Of a DNA stretch of 64,000 nucleotides, positions 1-7,676 are shown piece after piece. The DNA is from Antrihabitans cavernicola (lineage in GTDB: Bacteria; Actinomycetota; Actinomycetes; Mycobacteriales; Mycobacteriaceae). Position 1 is the first letter of the stretch; every line of letters starts with the position of its first letter. The position numbers and the translations under genes are program-made. A model generated the notes under the pieces. It was not told the DNA's origin and did not search any database. It saw only the letters and a program-made list of their open reading frames with translations. Location: the NCBI RefSeq assembly GCF_008297975.1, contig NZ_VLNY01000001.1, forward strand, positions 682,001 to 746,000, written 5' to 3'.

Positions 1-1
1 C

Positions 2-1036
2 CTCGACGCGACCGCCGCTATCGTCGATCCGCATACGCGGGCCCGCGCCTACTGGTTCCTCGCCTTCACGGGTATGGATTCAGGGAATCTGAGCAGCGCG
101 TCGGACCGCCTGGACACCGCCCTCGACGCATTCGCCGCCCTCGACGACCAGTGGGGAACGGCTGCAACGAAAGTCGCGAAAGCACACTTCGCACATATCC
201 GCGGCGACGTCGCCCAACTCGAACTGCACGCGCGGAGTGCGGCGGAAATCTTCGACCGCCTCGGCGACCGTTGGGGTCAACTGCGCGCGACCGAATGGCT
301 CGGAGGTCTTGCCGAGTTGACCGGCGACCTGGATTCGGCGGCCGACTATCACCGCAACGGCCTGGACATCGCGCAGGAGCTGGAATTGTGGCCGGACGTG
401 TCGTCGCACCTGTCGTGGCTGGGCTGGATCGCTCATCAACGAGGTGACTACGTTGCCGCGCAAGAGTTGTGCGAGCCCGCGTTGCGCATGGCAAAGGAGC
501 AGGGTTCGCGTTCAGGCGCGATCTTCGCGTCGCTCGGGCTGAGTTTCGCCGCACGCAAGGCAGGCGATCTCGACTCCGCGGAACCGTTGCTGCGCAGCAT
601 GCTTCGAGACGCGGAGCCGACGGACGACACCGCAGAACCGCCGATCTACTTACCGATGATCCTGGCGGAACTCGGATTCGTGATGATCGCGCGAGGCGAC
701 GCTGCTCGCGCGCGCGAGCTGCACCTGTCCGCACTGGACTATGCAATAACCCTCGATGCGCCGCGAGATACCGCGTACGGACTCGAGGGGTTGGCGACCG
801 CGCTGGCCATGGTGAGTGAATTAGATGGTGCCGCAACACTGTTGGGCGCCGCCGCAGCTTTGCGAAAGTCGGCAGGCATGCCGCTGGCGCCGGCAGAGTC
901 GAGCGATGTCGATCGAATCACCGAGTCCGTCGTAGCCGGTTTGGGGGTCGAGCCGATGGCGACTGCGCTGGCCACCGGTGCCGAATTGACACCGGTTCAG
1001 GCGCGCGCAGTCGCCATCGGACCCCTCATCGTCTAG
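2..1036 (+). CDS. C-terminal part of a TPR-containing transcriptional regulator/ATPase (partial)
   Basis: The frame is open from the left edge, so this is the 3' end of a longer gene; the first ATG at 74 is internal. The protein is made of alpha-helical tetratricopeptide-like units rich in A, L, D and E (blocks such as RAYWFLAF, AKVAKAHFAHIRGD, GLSFAARKAGDLDSAE and AELGFVMIARGDAARARE). This is typical of the C-terminal half of BTAD/AfsR- or LuxR-type signal-transduction ATPases, where TPRs sense ligands or partners. The last 50 residues resemble the usual tail of that family (LLGAAAALRKSAG, then LTPVQARAVA). No DNA-binding domain is inside the window, so the exact class is unresolved. Confidence 0.7.
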   Translation, partial: LDATAAIVDPHTRARAYWFLAFTGMDSGNLSSASDRLDTALDAFAALDDQWGTAATKVAKAHFAHIRGDVAQLELHARSAAEIFDRLGDRWGQLRATEWLGGLAELTGDLDSAADYHRNGLDIAQELELWPDVSSHLSWLGWIAHQRGDYVAAQELCEPALRMAKEQGSRSGAIFASLGLSFAARKAGDLDSAEPLLRSMLRDAEPTDDTAEPPIYLPMILAELGFVMIARGDAARARELHLSALDYAITLDAPRDTAYGLEGLATALAMVSELDGAATLLGAAAALRKSAGMPLAPAESSDVDRITESVVAGLGVEPMATALATGAELTPVQARAVAIGPLIV

Positions 1037-1050
1037 CGCCCTCGCAAACG

Positions 1051-1392
1051 CTAGCTACTGCCGAACAGCCCGCTCGGCAGGAGGCCTCCAAGCCCGGGCG
1101 CGGGCGGCGGCGGGGGCGGCGGGAAGCCGATGCCCGGGAACCCGGGGAACCCTGGGAAGGCGGGACCCTGCTGCTGCCAGTGGTTGTCGCGGTCGTGACG
1201 GCCGTGGTCACGATCCCAGTTACCGTCGTGGTGGTTGTTGTCCCAGTTCCGGTCTGCCTGCACCACGCCCGGCGCGGGATCGGCCATTGCGGGGGCAGCC
1301 ACCACGGTCAGCGGTACCGCGGCGATCGCCCCGGTCACCACAATCCGCGTGATCAGGCGACGAGCGCCCATCTGCTTCGCTTTCTCGAGCAT
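1051..1392 (-). CDS. Small secreted proline/glycine-rich protein
   Basis: A 113-residue protein. A positively charged N-terminus and a hydrophobic segment (LITRIVVTGAIAAVPLTVVA) end in an Ala-rich cleavage site (APAMADPAP), so export by Sec is likely. The mature part has a stretch rich in Asp, His and Asn (DNNHHDGNWDRDHGRHDRD), which could bind metal, and then a low-complexity PGFPGFPG and poly-Pro tail with Gly and Leu. Such small secreted proteins are common in Nocardia and Mycobacterium. No enzymatic motif is visible and the function is unknown. It is convergent with the upstream regulator gene. Confidence 0.6.
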   Translation of the reverse strand: MLEKAKQMGARRLITRIVVTGAIAAVPLTVVAAPAMADPAPGVVQADRNWDNNHHDGNWDRDHGRHDRDNHWQQQGPAFPGFPGFPGIGFPPPPPPPAPGLGGLLPSGLFGSS

Positions 1393-1498
1393 CTTCGATC
1401 CTTCTTCCTGTTCGGCGCACTGGTTGGTGCTGGTTTCAATCGAACGCCTTCGGACTGCGCAGTACCTGTTATCAACCTGTGAATCCGCTGGCTGCGGG

Positions 1499-2308
1499 TT
1501 AGGTCTTCGGGTGGAAAAGGGCGACGTTCTTCGCGATCCAGTCGGCGAAGGACGTCGGTTCCCGGCCCATCACATCGGCGAAAACGGTATTCGGCTGTTC
1601 GGGGTGCTCGACCAGCGACGCCAATCCTTCGAGGTACCACTGCGCGTGGTCGCCCATCGACGGTTGCAACACCTCGATGCCTTCGCCGAGCGACACGGTC
1701 TGGAAGTCGATGTGCCGGTCGAGCGCAATTGCGATCTGACGGACGCGTTCACGTCTGGTGAGGGATTGCGGCCCCGTCAGTCGATAGGCCTTGCCACGGT
1801 GGTCGTCGTCGACCAGGACCGCTGCCGCCATTGCCGCGATGTCGTCCATGGCCGTCGGCGCGTTGGCCGCCGTCGGATACGGTTCTCGAACCGTCCCGCC
1901 GCGGATCTGGTCGGCCCAGATCGCGGCGTTTTCCATGAACTCACCCGGCCACAAGTGTGTCCATTCCACGCCCGTCCGTTCGATAGCTTCGGAGATCGGG
2001 TACCACCAATTTCCTGGCGGACCTGCGACGTCGACGACGTGTTTCACCCCGGCCCGAGCAGCGATCTGCACCGCCTCGTCCGCGGTGGCGAGCAGTGGGG
2101 CGAGGTAGAGCTGGTCGACGCCGTCGAACGCGGCGGGCAAGGTGTCGAGCTTGCCGAGATAGCCGTGCACCACCTCCACGCCGGATGGCAATGCGGCTTT
2201 CGACGGATTGTTGGTGAGCGCGCGCACGTCCGTGGCCCCGCGCGTGAGCAGGTGGTCGACGACCATTCGGCCGATATTTCCAGTAGCCCCTGTCACGAGA
2301 ATCGTCAT
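1499..2308 (-). CDS. NmrA-like NAD(P)-binding oxidoreductase
   Basis: A 269-residue protein starting MTILVTGATGNIGR, the Rossmann GxxGxxG nucleotide-binding motif of atypical short-chain dehydrogenases (NmrA/TMR type). The start at 2308 is chosen because the Rossmann motif begins directly after it; the upstream in-frame extension would be atypical for the family. The later sequence (GVDQLYLAPLL, HVVDVAGPPGNWWYP, EWTHLWPGEFMENAAIW) matches the family in which substrates are quinones or small carbonyls or the protein is a redox sensor. The canonical YxxxK pair is not evident. It is divergent from the acyl-CoA dehydrogenase gene, with about 85 bp between the starts. Confidence 0.8.
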   Translation of the reverse strand: MTILVTGATGNIGRMVVDHLLTRGATDVRALTNNPSKAALPSGVEVVHGYLGKLDTLPAAFDGVDQLYLAPLLATADEAVQIAARAGVKHVVDVAGPPGNWWYPISEAIERTGVEWTHLWPGEFMENAAIWADQIRGGTVREPYPTAANAPTAMDDIAAMAAAVLVDDDHRGKAYRLTGPQSLTRRERVRQIAIALDRHIDFQTVSLGEGIEVLQPSMGDHAQWYLEGLASLVEHPEQPNTVFADVMGREPTSFADWIAKNVALFHPKT

Positions 2309-2335
2309 GCCGTACAGCATACGGAGTAGTTCGAA

Positions 2336-2351
2336 TGTTTCCCGTGAAACC
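2336..2351. promoter_or_regulatory. parS-like site (degenerate)
   Basis: TGTTTCCCGTGAAACC matches the consensus ParB site TGTTTCACGTGAAACA at 14 of 16 positions. It lies in the divergent intergenic region, about 24 kb from the parAB-proximal sites and on the other side of dnaA. It may be a weak ParB binding site; chance is not excluded. Confidence 0.45.
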
Positions 2352-2394
2352 AAATTGGACGTTTGACCAGGAGACTTTCTGGATACACGGTCGT

Positions 2395-3762
2395 ATGCCT
2401 TTCGATATGAGTCTCACTCCCGCCCAACACGATCTCGTGGCGCGAACGCACGATTTCGCAGCGAACGTGGTCCGTCCCGTCGCCGCGGAATACGACCGTG
2501 AGCAGGAATTTCCGTGGCCAGTGCTCGAGGAGGCGGCCGTGCGCGGGTTCTACAGTCCACTGTTCTATCGAGACCTGATCGGCGATCCCACCGGACTTTC
2601 GCTCCCGCTGTTCATGGAAGAACTCTTCTGGGGTTGCGCGGGAATCGGGCTCGCGACCGTCATGCCAGCGCTCGCGCTGTCGTCGATCGGACAGGCTGCC
2701 ACTCCGGAACAGCTGCTGCGCTGGGCACCGGAATGCTTCGGCGAGCCGGGCGACCTGAAGCTGGCCGCCCTGTGTATCTCGGAGCCCGAGGGCGGCAGCG
2801 ACGTGCGAAACCTGCGCACCACCGCCCGGCGGGACGGCGACGACTGGATCATCGACGGTCACAAGATGTGGATCGGGAACGGCGGCATAGCCAACGTGCA
2901 CGTCGTCAACGCGGTCGTCGATCCGGAGCTCGGACACAAAGGGCAGGCGCTGTTCATCGTTCCCGGCGGCACGCCAGGCCTGGAACTGGTTCGCAAACTC
3001 GACAAGCTCGGCTGCCGCGCGTCGCACACCGCCGAGCTGAAGTTCAACGGTTGCCGCATCCCCGCCGAGAACCTGCTCGGTACGGAGGAGAAGTTGGAAG
3101 AGCGGCTCGCACGCGCCAAGGAAGGTACCAGGGGCAAGTCGGCGACGCTCGGCACCTTCGAGCAGACGCGGCCGATGGTCGCCGCACAGGCGATCGGCGT
3201 AGCGCGTGCGGCGTTGGAATTCGCGACCGACTACGCCAACGAACGCGAAGCATTCGGCGGACCGATCATTCGCAACCAGGGCATCTCGTTTCCCCTTGCC
3301 GACCTCGCGACGCGGATCGACTCCGCTCGGCTGCTCACTTGGCGCGCGGCGTGGATGGCGGCCAACGGCGTCGAGTTCCGCAATGCCGAAGGGTCCATGT
3401 CGAAGCTTGCGGCCAGCGAAGTCGCCGTCCGCGCGACCGAGCAAGCGATACAGACCTGCGGCGGTTGGGGCTACATCAGCGACCATCCGGTCGAGAAGTG
3501 GTACCGAGACGCCAAGCTGTACACCATCTTCGAGGGCACCAGCGAGATCCAGCGCCTCGTCATCGGACAGGCGCTCGGCCTGGCGGCGGGTGAACCGCCG
3601 CTGCACGTCGACTCGCCTGTCGACGGCAGCGCCCTGAACCGCATCTTCGGCCCCGGCACGCCCGCTCGCACCCGAGCCGGCGAAATGGCACTTGCTGCCA
3701 AGGACCACATTCCGGAGCCGGCGATGAAGGTGGCGATGCGGTTCCTCACGCCCAAGCGATAG
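2395..3762 (+). CDS. Acyl-CoA dehydrogenase
   Basis: A 455-residue flavoprotein of the acyl-CoA dehydrogenase family, which oxidises acyl-CoA thioesters to enoyl-CoA and passes electrons to ETF. Visible blocks are the N-terminal helical domain (LTPAQHDLVARTHDFA), the FAD/substrate beta domain (LAALCISEPEGGSD, MWIGNGG), and the C-terminal domain with the signature TCGGWGYISDHPVEKWYRDAKLYTIFEGTSEI in pieces. The region around the base (YTIFEGTSEIQR) holds the catalytic Glu of the short/medium-chain class. The start is uncertain: ATG at 2395 and ATG at 2407 are both possible, and the AGGAG at 2369-2373 is too far from either. The C-terminal 60 residues after the ACAD core are extra and of unknown role. 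Confidence 0.85.
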   Translation: MPFDMSLTPAQHDLVARTHDFAANVVRPVAAEYDREQEFPWPVLEEAAVRGFYSPLFYRDLIGDPTGLSLPLFMEELFWGCAGIGLATVMPALALSSIGQAATPEQLLRWAPECFGEPGDLKLAALCISEPEGGSDVRNLRTTARRDGDDWIIDGHKMWIGNGGIANVHVVNAVVDPELGHKGQALFIVPGGTPGLELVRKLDKLGCRASHTAELKFNGCRIPAENLLGTEEKLEERLARAKEGTRGKSATLGTFEQTRPMVAAQAIGVARAALEFATDYANEREAFGGPIIRNQGISFPLADLATRIDSARLLTWRAAWMAANGVEFRNAEGSMSKLAASEVAVRATEQAIQTCGGWGYISDHPVEKWYRDAKLYTIFEGTSEIQRLVIGQALGLAAGEPPLHVDSPVDGSALNRIFGPGTPARTRAGEMALAAKDHIPEPAMKVAMRFLTPKR

Positions 3763-3817
3763 CAATTCGTTGCGGTTCCTCCCGCTATCCGGGCGGAAAT
3801 ACACGATATTGGTAGCC

Positions 3818-4309
3818 ATGGGCGAAGACGAGCACACCCAAGCCGATGTCGACGGTGCGCGTCAGGCGGGCGTCAGCTGGGAAGAAATCGGTGCCTCGCT
3901 CGGGATATCGCGCCAAGCCGCGTTTCAGCGATTCGGACGGCCGATCGATCCCAGAAGCGGCACACCCATGGACAAGTCGACGCTGCCCGATGCCCAAGCT
4001 CGCACCTTCGCGATCATCGATCACTACGGCTCGGCGGATTGGGGGTCGATCCGCGCACGCTTCGACGACAGAATGTCGGCGGGACTTTCCGCGGAAACCC
4101 TCGCCGACAACTGGGCAAGCGTCATCGGCGCTGTCGGCTCGTTGGAAGGAAGCGGAACGGCATTCGTTCGCCGCCGGGGTGACTACACCGTCGTCGATGT
4201 GCCGATGTCGTTCGAGGCGGGCGAAAGGACGTTGCGGGTGTCGTACGACGCCGTCGGCAAAGTAGCAGGACTGTTCATTCTCAAACCGGAGTTCGGCGAG
4301 AAAGCGTAG
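3818..4309 (+). CDS. HTH/DUF3887-type small protein
   Basis: A 163-residue protein. The N-terminal 40 residues look like a helix-turn-helix (GVSWEEIGASLGISRQAAFQRFG), as used for DNA binding in sigma-region-4-like or MerR-like modules. The C-terminal 100 residues (FDDRMSAGLSAETLADNWASVIG, then FEAGERTLRVSYDAVGKVAGLFI) match the DUF3887/NTF2-like fold with a FDxxM...L...W pattern. In that fold a cone-shaped pocket usually binds a hydrophobic ligand. The combination suggests a small ligand-responsive DNA-binding protein; this is inference. The ATG at 3818 is chosen because the HTH starts soon after it. Confidence 0.6.
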   Translation: MGEDEHTQADVDGARQAGVSWEEIGASLGISRQAAFQRFGRPIDPRSGTPMDKSTLPDAQARTFAIIDHYGSADWGSIRARFDDRMSAGLSAETLADNWASVIGAVGSLEGSGTAFVRRRGDYTVVDVPMSFEAGERTLRVSYDAVGKVAGLFILKPEFGEKA

Positions 4310-4324
4310 GGGCCGCGTTACTCG

Positions 4325-4429
4325 TCGCATCTGGCTGTTCGTTACGTGATCGATCGCATGGATATCACTCGTGAGCAGTTCGTCGACGAGATGACAGAGT
4401 TGCTGGTGGGGTACGTGAATCGGATGTGA
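4325..4429 (+). pseudogene. Relic of a TetR-family C-terminus
   Basis: The open frame that runs out of the 3' flank of the previous gene reads SHLAVRYVIDRMDITREQF and then VDEMTELLVGYVNRM before TGA. This has the amphipathic-helix pattern of the last helices of TetR-type regulators. No start codon with a ribosome site and no N-terminal HTH is present, so it is probably the remnant of a deleted regulator gene. A short ORF from ATG 4358 (23 residues) is the alternative reading. Confidence 0.35.
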
Positions 4430-4439
4430 TCGGGTCTAT

Positions 4440-4457
4440 GCCCCCAAAATTTGGGGC
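4440..4457. promoter_or_regulatory. Palindrome GCCCCC-AAAATTT-GGGGC
   Basis: A compact near-perfect dyad (arms GCCCC/GGGGC around CAAAATTTG) lies about 115 bp upstream of the mycolyltransferase start. It could be an operator for that gene or a terminator of the decayed upstream gene. No T-run follows on the plus strand. Confidence 0.35.
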
Positions 4458-4570
4458 AACTCCCGAAACTTACAGTTTCATCTCATTCGCCCGCCTAACG
4501 GTTTTCTGTGGGTACCGTGCGGTCGAATGCGGATACGCGGAGACGGATACGACGCCAAGGGGGTAGGCGA

Positions 4571-5527
4571 ATGATGTTGGCGCAGAATGTGAAACATCGG
4601 ACCGTGGCGATGCTGCTCGGGTTGCTCACCGCCACGGCCTTCGCCGTCACCCTTCCGGCGCAGGCCAGCGCGAGGGGCGTATCGATCGATTACGACCGCG
4701 GACTGGGCGGCAGTGCGTCGGAAATCGGCGTCTACTCGCCGGCCATGAACAAAGTGATCAAGAACCGCGTTCTGCACGCCGCGGGTGGTCCAGCGCCCAC
4801 GCTCTACCTCCTGACCGGCCTCGGTGGCGGAGAGGACAACATCTCGTGGTGGGACGACACGGACGTGCGTGCGTTCTTCGCAGGCAAGCACGTCAATGTC
4901 GTGATGCCCGTGGGCGGTCGCAGCAGCATGTACACGGATTGGAACGCCGACGATCCGGTCCTCGGCCGCAACAAATGGCAGACCTACCTCACCCGTGAGC
5001 TGCCGGGACTGATCGACGGCCACCTGGGCGCGACCGGCGCCAACGCGATCGCGGGCGTGTCGATGGCGGCGGGTCCGGCGCTCGACCTCGCCATTCAGGC
5101 GCCCGACGTCTACCGCGCCGTCGGCTCGTACAGCGGCTGCGCCAAGACGTCCGACATCCCGGGTGCGACGGCGGTATCGACGATCGTCGGCCTCGGTGGC
5201 GGCAACCCGATCAACATGTGGGGAGTTCCCAGCTCACCGCAATGGGTCGCACACGACCCGTACGTCAACGCACAACGGTTGGCAGGCAAGGCAATCTACA
5301 TTTCCGCCGCAACAGGAATACCGGGCTCGATCGACAAGAACGGCTTTCCGAACCCGCCGGTCGAAGCGTTGTCGGCAGTGTGCACCGGCCTTTTCGCGTC
5401 GCGCCTTGCACAGTTCGGTATTCCCGCCAAATACGTTCTGCATCCGCGGGGCGCTCACACGTGGGGATTGTGGGAGGACGACCTACGCCAATCGTGGCCG
5501 GTCATCGCAGGTGCAATCGGTGCCTGA
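4571..5527 (+). CDS. Antigen 85-type mycolyltransferase/esterase
   Basis: A 318-residue secreted alpha/beta hydrolase. The ATG at 4571 follows a purine-rich AAGGGGGTAGGCGA. A signal peptide (VAMLLGLLTATAFAVTLPAQASA) is followed by an antigen-85/esterase-D fold: the N-terminal beta strand region (YSPAMNKVIKNRVL), PTLYLLTGLGGGEDNISWW, VMPVGGRSSMYTDWN, the nucleophile elbow GVSMAAG with Ser164, and the C-terminal catalytic His296 in HPRGAHTWGLWEDDL. In mycolata these enzymes transfer mycolic acids between trehalose mycolates and arabinogalactan, trehalose or small proteins at the cell surface. The gene ends at a strong hairpin and faces a gene for a 29-residue peptide. Confidence 0.88.
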   Translation: MMLAQNVKHRTVAMLLGLLTATAFAVTLPAQASARGVSIDYDRGLGGSASEIGVYSPAMNKVIKNRVLHAAGGPAPTLYLLTGLGGGEDNISWWDDTDVRAFFAGKHVNVVMPVGGRSSMYTDWNADDPVLGRNKWQTYLTRELPGLIDGHLGATGANAIAGVSMAAGPALDLAIQAPDVYRAVGSYSGCAKTSDIPGATAVSTIVGLGGGNPINMWGVPSSPQWVAHDPYVNAQRLAGKAIYISAATGIPGSIDKNGFPNPPVEALSAVCTGLFASRLAQFGIPAKYVLHPRGAHTWGLWEDDLRQSWPVIAGAIGA

Positions 5528-5540
5528 TCGTGAAAACAGC

Positions 5541-5576
5541 GAGCGGGCCCCAAGATCTGCGATCTTGCGGCCCGCT
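5541..5576. terminator. Bidirectional intrinsic terminator hairpin
   Basis: The stem GAGCGGGCC / GGCCCGCTC is extended by AAGATC / GATCTT around a TGC loop. It sits 14 bp after the mycolyltransferase stop and 12 bp before the end of the opposing small gene, so it can end both transcripts. Confidence 0.8.
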
Positions 5577-5587
5577 CTGGTGGTGCG

Positions 5588-5677
5588 CTATGCCGAGAGA
5601 CTCGACAGCGTGCCGATTCCCCCGAAGATGTCGCCGATTGCGCTGAACAAATCGCCGAGCGTACTGAAATCAGGCAT
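5588..5677 (-). CDS. 29-residue amphipathic peptide, possibly a cell-envelope mycomembrane peptide
   Basis: The frame starts at ATG 5677, directly behind the strong ribosome site GAGGAGAAGAG, and ends at TAG 5588-5590 just before the hairpin. The product begins MPDFSTLGDLFSAIGDIF and ends with a Gly-, Ser- and Leu-rich tail. Hydrophobic residues fall at positions 4, 7, 10, 11, 14, 17, 18, 21 and 24, which gives an amphipathic helix; there is no signal peptide and few charges. Its size, character and lack of a signal recall the corynebacterial PorA/PorH/ProtX peptides, which are O-mycoloylated by antigen-85-type enzymes. The adjacent gene encodes such an enzyme. Coding status is well supported by the ribosome site and terminator; the function is inference. 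Confidence 0.6.
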   Translation of the reverse strand: MPDFSTLGDLFSAIGDIFGGIGTLSSLSA

Positions 5678-5826
5678 CTCTTCTCCTCATCGGCCAAACA
5701 ACTTGTCGGCAAAGCCATTTGCGGCAGTGCCCACTTTCCTGTGTACCCGAAGAGTGCAGAATACGCACATTTCGGGCTCGAGTCCCAGGTAGAACCGGCT
5801 TCGGCCACAACACAATGGAGGTATCG

Positions 5827-6375
5827 ATGCAGCGCGTACGTCTCATGTTCATTGTTCTTGTCTCACTGGTGGTTTCCCTGTTGGGCACCGCGGGTATCGC
5901 CAATGCCGCACCGGCACAGGTCGATCCGGTACAAAGCCTGATCGATGCCGGTGTACCTGCGAATATCGCCCAGCAAGCCGGACTCGCGCACCCCGCGGCA
6001 GCGACCGATGTCGTGACCATCGCACACCCCGGAATGCGGTACAGCTTTCCGGGAACTCAGGTCGATGCGGTGCTCGATCACGACAAGGGCACTGTCACGG
6101 TGATCCAGCGCTGGCTCACCGTTCCATCACAACTCTCGGTCGGCTGGGTCAATTTGGCGAACGGTAAGGCCGGCGTCAGCGGCCTGCCCGACACACTCCC
6201 CATCGACGATCCGATGTATGCGAACTACAGCGACCACGCAGGCACCATCGCCACCGGAAACGGTTCGGTTGCCCTCGTGGTGTTCGGTCGTATCCCCGGT
6301 TGGACCGGTCTGATTCCGCTCGCGCCGGAGTACTTCGGGATCATGACGCCGTCGGCGTCGGTCGTTCGTGTCTGA
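5827..6375 (+). CDS. Secreted hypothetical protein
   Basis: A 182-residue protein behind the ribosome site GGAGGT. A Sec signal peptide (LMFIVLVSLVVSLLGTAGIANA) is cut before APAQVDP. The mature domain has Trp and Gly at regular intervals (VTVIQRWLTVPSQLSVGWVNLANGKAG, VVFGRIPGWTGLIPLAPEYF). It looks like a small beta-rich extracellular domain without recognisable catalytic residues. The gene is divergent from the 29-residue peptide gene, with about 150 bp between the starts, and is followed by a long hairpin. No family was recognised with confidence. Confidence 0.6.
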   Translation: MQRVRLMFIVLVSLVVSLLGTAGIANAAPAQVDPVQSLIDAGVPANIAQQAGLAHPAAATDVVTIAHPGMRYSFPGTQVDAVLDHDKGTVTVIQRWLTVPSQLSVGWVNLANGKAGVSGLPDTLPIDDPMYANYSDHAGTIATGNGSVALVVFGRIPGWTGLIPLAPEYFGIMTPSASVVRV

Positions 6376-6398
6376 CGCAGTCAGGGCTGCACTGAAGC

Positions 6399-6464
6399 CA
6401 CACACTCGGATTCCTGCTCACGCACTCCCGATTCAGGGTGCACGAGCAGGAATCGGAGTGTGTG
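6399..6464. terminator. Long near-perfect inverted repeat (probable bidirectional terminator)
   Basis: The outer arms of 21 bp (CACACACTCGGATTCCTGCTC and its complement 6444-6464) pair with one mismatch. The loop holds a second inner stem, GCAC.CCC / GGG.GTGC. It is located 24 bp after the stop of the secreted protein gene and 21 bp from the end of tRNA-Ala on the other strand. Confidence 0.65.
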
Positions 6465-6484
6465 AGAGTCGTTCACACTCATTG

Positions 6485-6557
6485 TGGAGCCTAGGAGATT
6501 CGAACTCCTGACATCTGCCTTGCAAAGGCAGCGCTCTACCAACTGAGCTAAGGCCCC
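6485..6557 (-). tRNA. tRNA-Ala (anticodon TGC)
   Basis: The minus strand reads GGGGCCTTAGCTCAGTT from the 5' end. The acceptor stem GGGGCCT/AGGCTCC has one G-T pair. The anticodon loop is TTTGCAA (TGC), the T-arm is CAGGAGTTCGAATCTCCTA, and the discriminator base is A. Length is 73 nt without an encoded CCA. It forms the Ile-Ala pair downstream of gyrA that is common in actinobacteria. Confidence 0.97.
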
Positions 6558-6578
6558 TGATACAACGTCGCAACCACG

Positions 6579-6689
6579 TCAGTGGCGTGTGGCCTCGTGC
6601 CAGACGTCTTCACCGTTGCGTTGACTCTTCAGCTTGGTGAAACCGAGCACTGCGGCCACTACGACCCCGAGAGGTAGAAGAATTTTCAT
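6579..6689 (-). CDS. DLW-39 family small protein
   Basis: A 36-residue protein beginning MKILLPLGVVVAAVLGF and ending in a conserved hydrophilic tail with EDVWHEAT, where the family has a D-L-W motif. The start follows GAGGAC. The first 17 residues form a membrane segment and the rest is basic then acidic. This gene is found in the same position, between the tRNA-Ile and tRNA-Ala genes downstream of gyrA, in many actinobacteria. The role is unknown. Confidence 0.85.
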   Translation of the reverse strand: MKILLPLGVVVAAVLGFTKLKSQRNGEDVWHEATRH

Positions 6690-6718
6690 GTCCTCAACCT
6701 TACGTTTCCTCTCGGGAG

Positions 6719-6792
6719 TGGGCCTAGGAGGACTTGAACCTCCGACCTCTTCGTTATCAGCGAAGCGCTCTAACCGCCTGAGCTATAGGCCC
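6719..6792 (-). tRNA. tRNA-Ile (anticodon GAT)
   Basis: The minus strand begins GGGCCTATAGCTCAGGCGG and has the anticodon loop CTGATAA (GAT), the T-arm GGAGGTTCAAGTCCTCC and acceptor pairing GGGCCTA/TAGGCCC with discriminator A. Length is 74 nt. Confidence 0.97.
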
Positions 6793-6953
6793 GAATCGAC
6801 TCGCGCACACCTGTACACGAACCGATGAACGAGAATACGGCATGCGGGTTGCAGCAACCAAAACCGCTGGTCGAAGGGGGGAGATGGCGCTGACGGCGGG
6901 CAGTAGCTCAGGAAATTTCGCCTGCCCACCGTCGCACCAACCATGTTTGCGGA

Positions 6954-7676
6954 TTACCCGACGTCGCCCGCGGCGTGCAGCGTGTTGTACATCTGAACAC
7001 CGCTGGCAATACCCACCGGGATTCCGAGCGCCGCCGCGCCGACGAGACTGCCGATGGCGATGCCGGTGCCGCCACCGACGAGGCAACCGAGGCCAAACGT
7101 GACCGGTGTGAGGGCAACCGTCGGAGCGCCGACCAGACCGCCGGTCAAACCGCCTGCCGCACAACCGACAGCACCACCGATGACACCGCCTGCCAACGTA
7201 CCGATCCCGGTTGCCAGACCGAACTGTGTTGCGGCAACCGACAGCGCGCCGTTGAAATCGGCGGTCGAGTCGACATTGTGCAGCGGTAAGGCGGGCGCGA
7301 GCGCCGGTGCAACGGCATCCACTTGCTTCACACTCGCCGCAACGGGGATAGCCGTCGGAGGGGCCACCTGTGCTGCGTCCGGCCACGTAGAGACGTCACG
7401 ACTGGCGGTCAGTCCGGTTCCAGCGACCAGCGTGCCTTTGCCGTCCAATAACTGGAACTGGCCGCCCTGCGTGGTGAGCGATCCAATTCCCGTATTCAAT
7501 ACGACCGAATGGTCGACCGCATTGGCTGTGTACTGCACGCCGGGCAGCACGTTGGTGCTGATAGTGGTGTTCGGCGGGATTGCCGGTGCCGGCGTTGCTC
7601 CAGCTGTGCCTGCGGCAATGCCTACGGCGGCGACGGCCAGTACGGCTGTGGCGGTGGCGCGTGTGATCGTGTTCAT
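6954..7676 (-). CDS. Secreted glycine-zipper protein
   Basis: A 240-residue protein. An N-terminal signal peptide (TATAVLAVAAVGIAAGTAGATPA) leads to a beta-rich domain (SVVLNTGIGSLTTQGGQFQLLDGKGTLVAG). The C-terminal half is a long hydrophobic Gly/Ala stretch with glycine-zipper spacing (GTLAGGVIGGAVGCAAGGLTGG, GTGIAIGSLVGAAALGIPVG) that could insert in or span the mycomembrane. Two Cys residues in this part may form a disulfide. It belongs to a common Nocardia-type family of exported proteins without assigned function. The 160 bp between it and the tRNA hold nothing notable. Confidence 0.6.
   Translation of the reverse strand: MNTITRATATAVLAVAAVGIAAGTAGATPAPAIPPNTTISTNVLPGVQYTANAVDHSVVLNTGIGSLTTQGGQFQLLDGKGTLVAGTGLTASRDVSTWPDAAQVAPPTAIPVAASVKQVDAVAPALAPALPLHNVDSTADFNGALSVAATQFGLATGIGTLAGGVIGGAVGCAAGGLTGGLVGAPTVALTPVTFGLGCLVGGGTGIAIGSLVGAAALGIPVGIASGVQMYNTLHAAGDVG

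Noticed and set aside
1235-2329. A 364-codon plus-strand frame
   Set aside because: It covers the whole NmrA-like gene in antisense and has no recognisable product.
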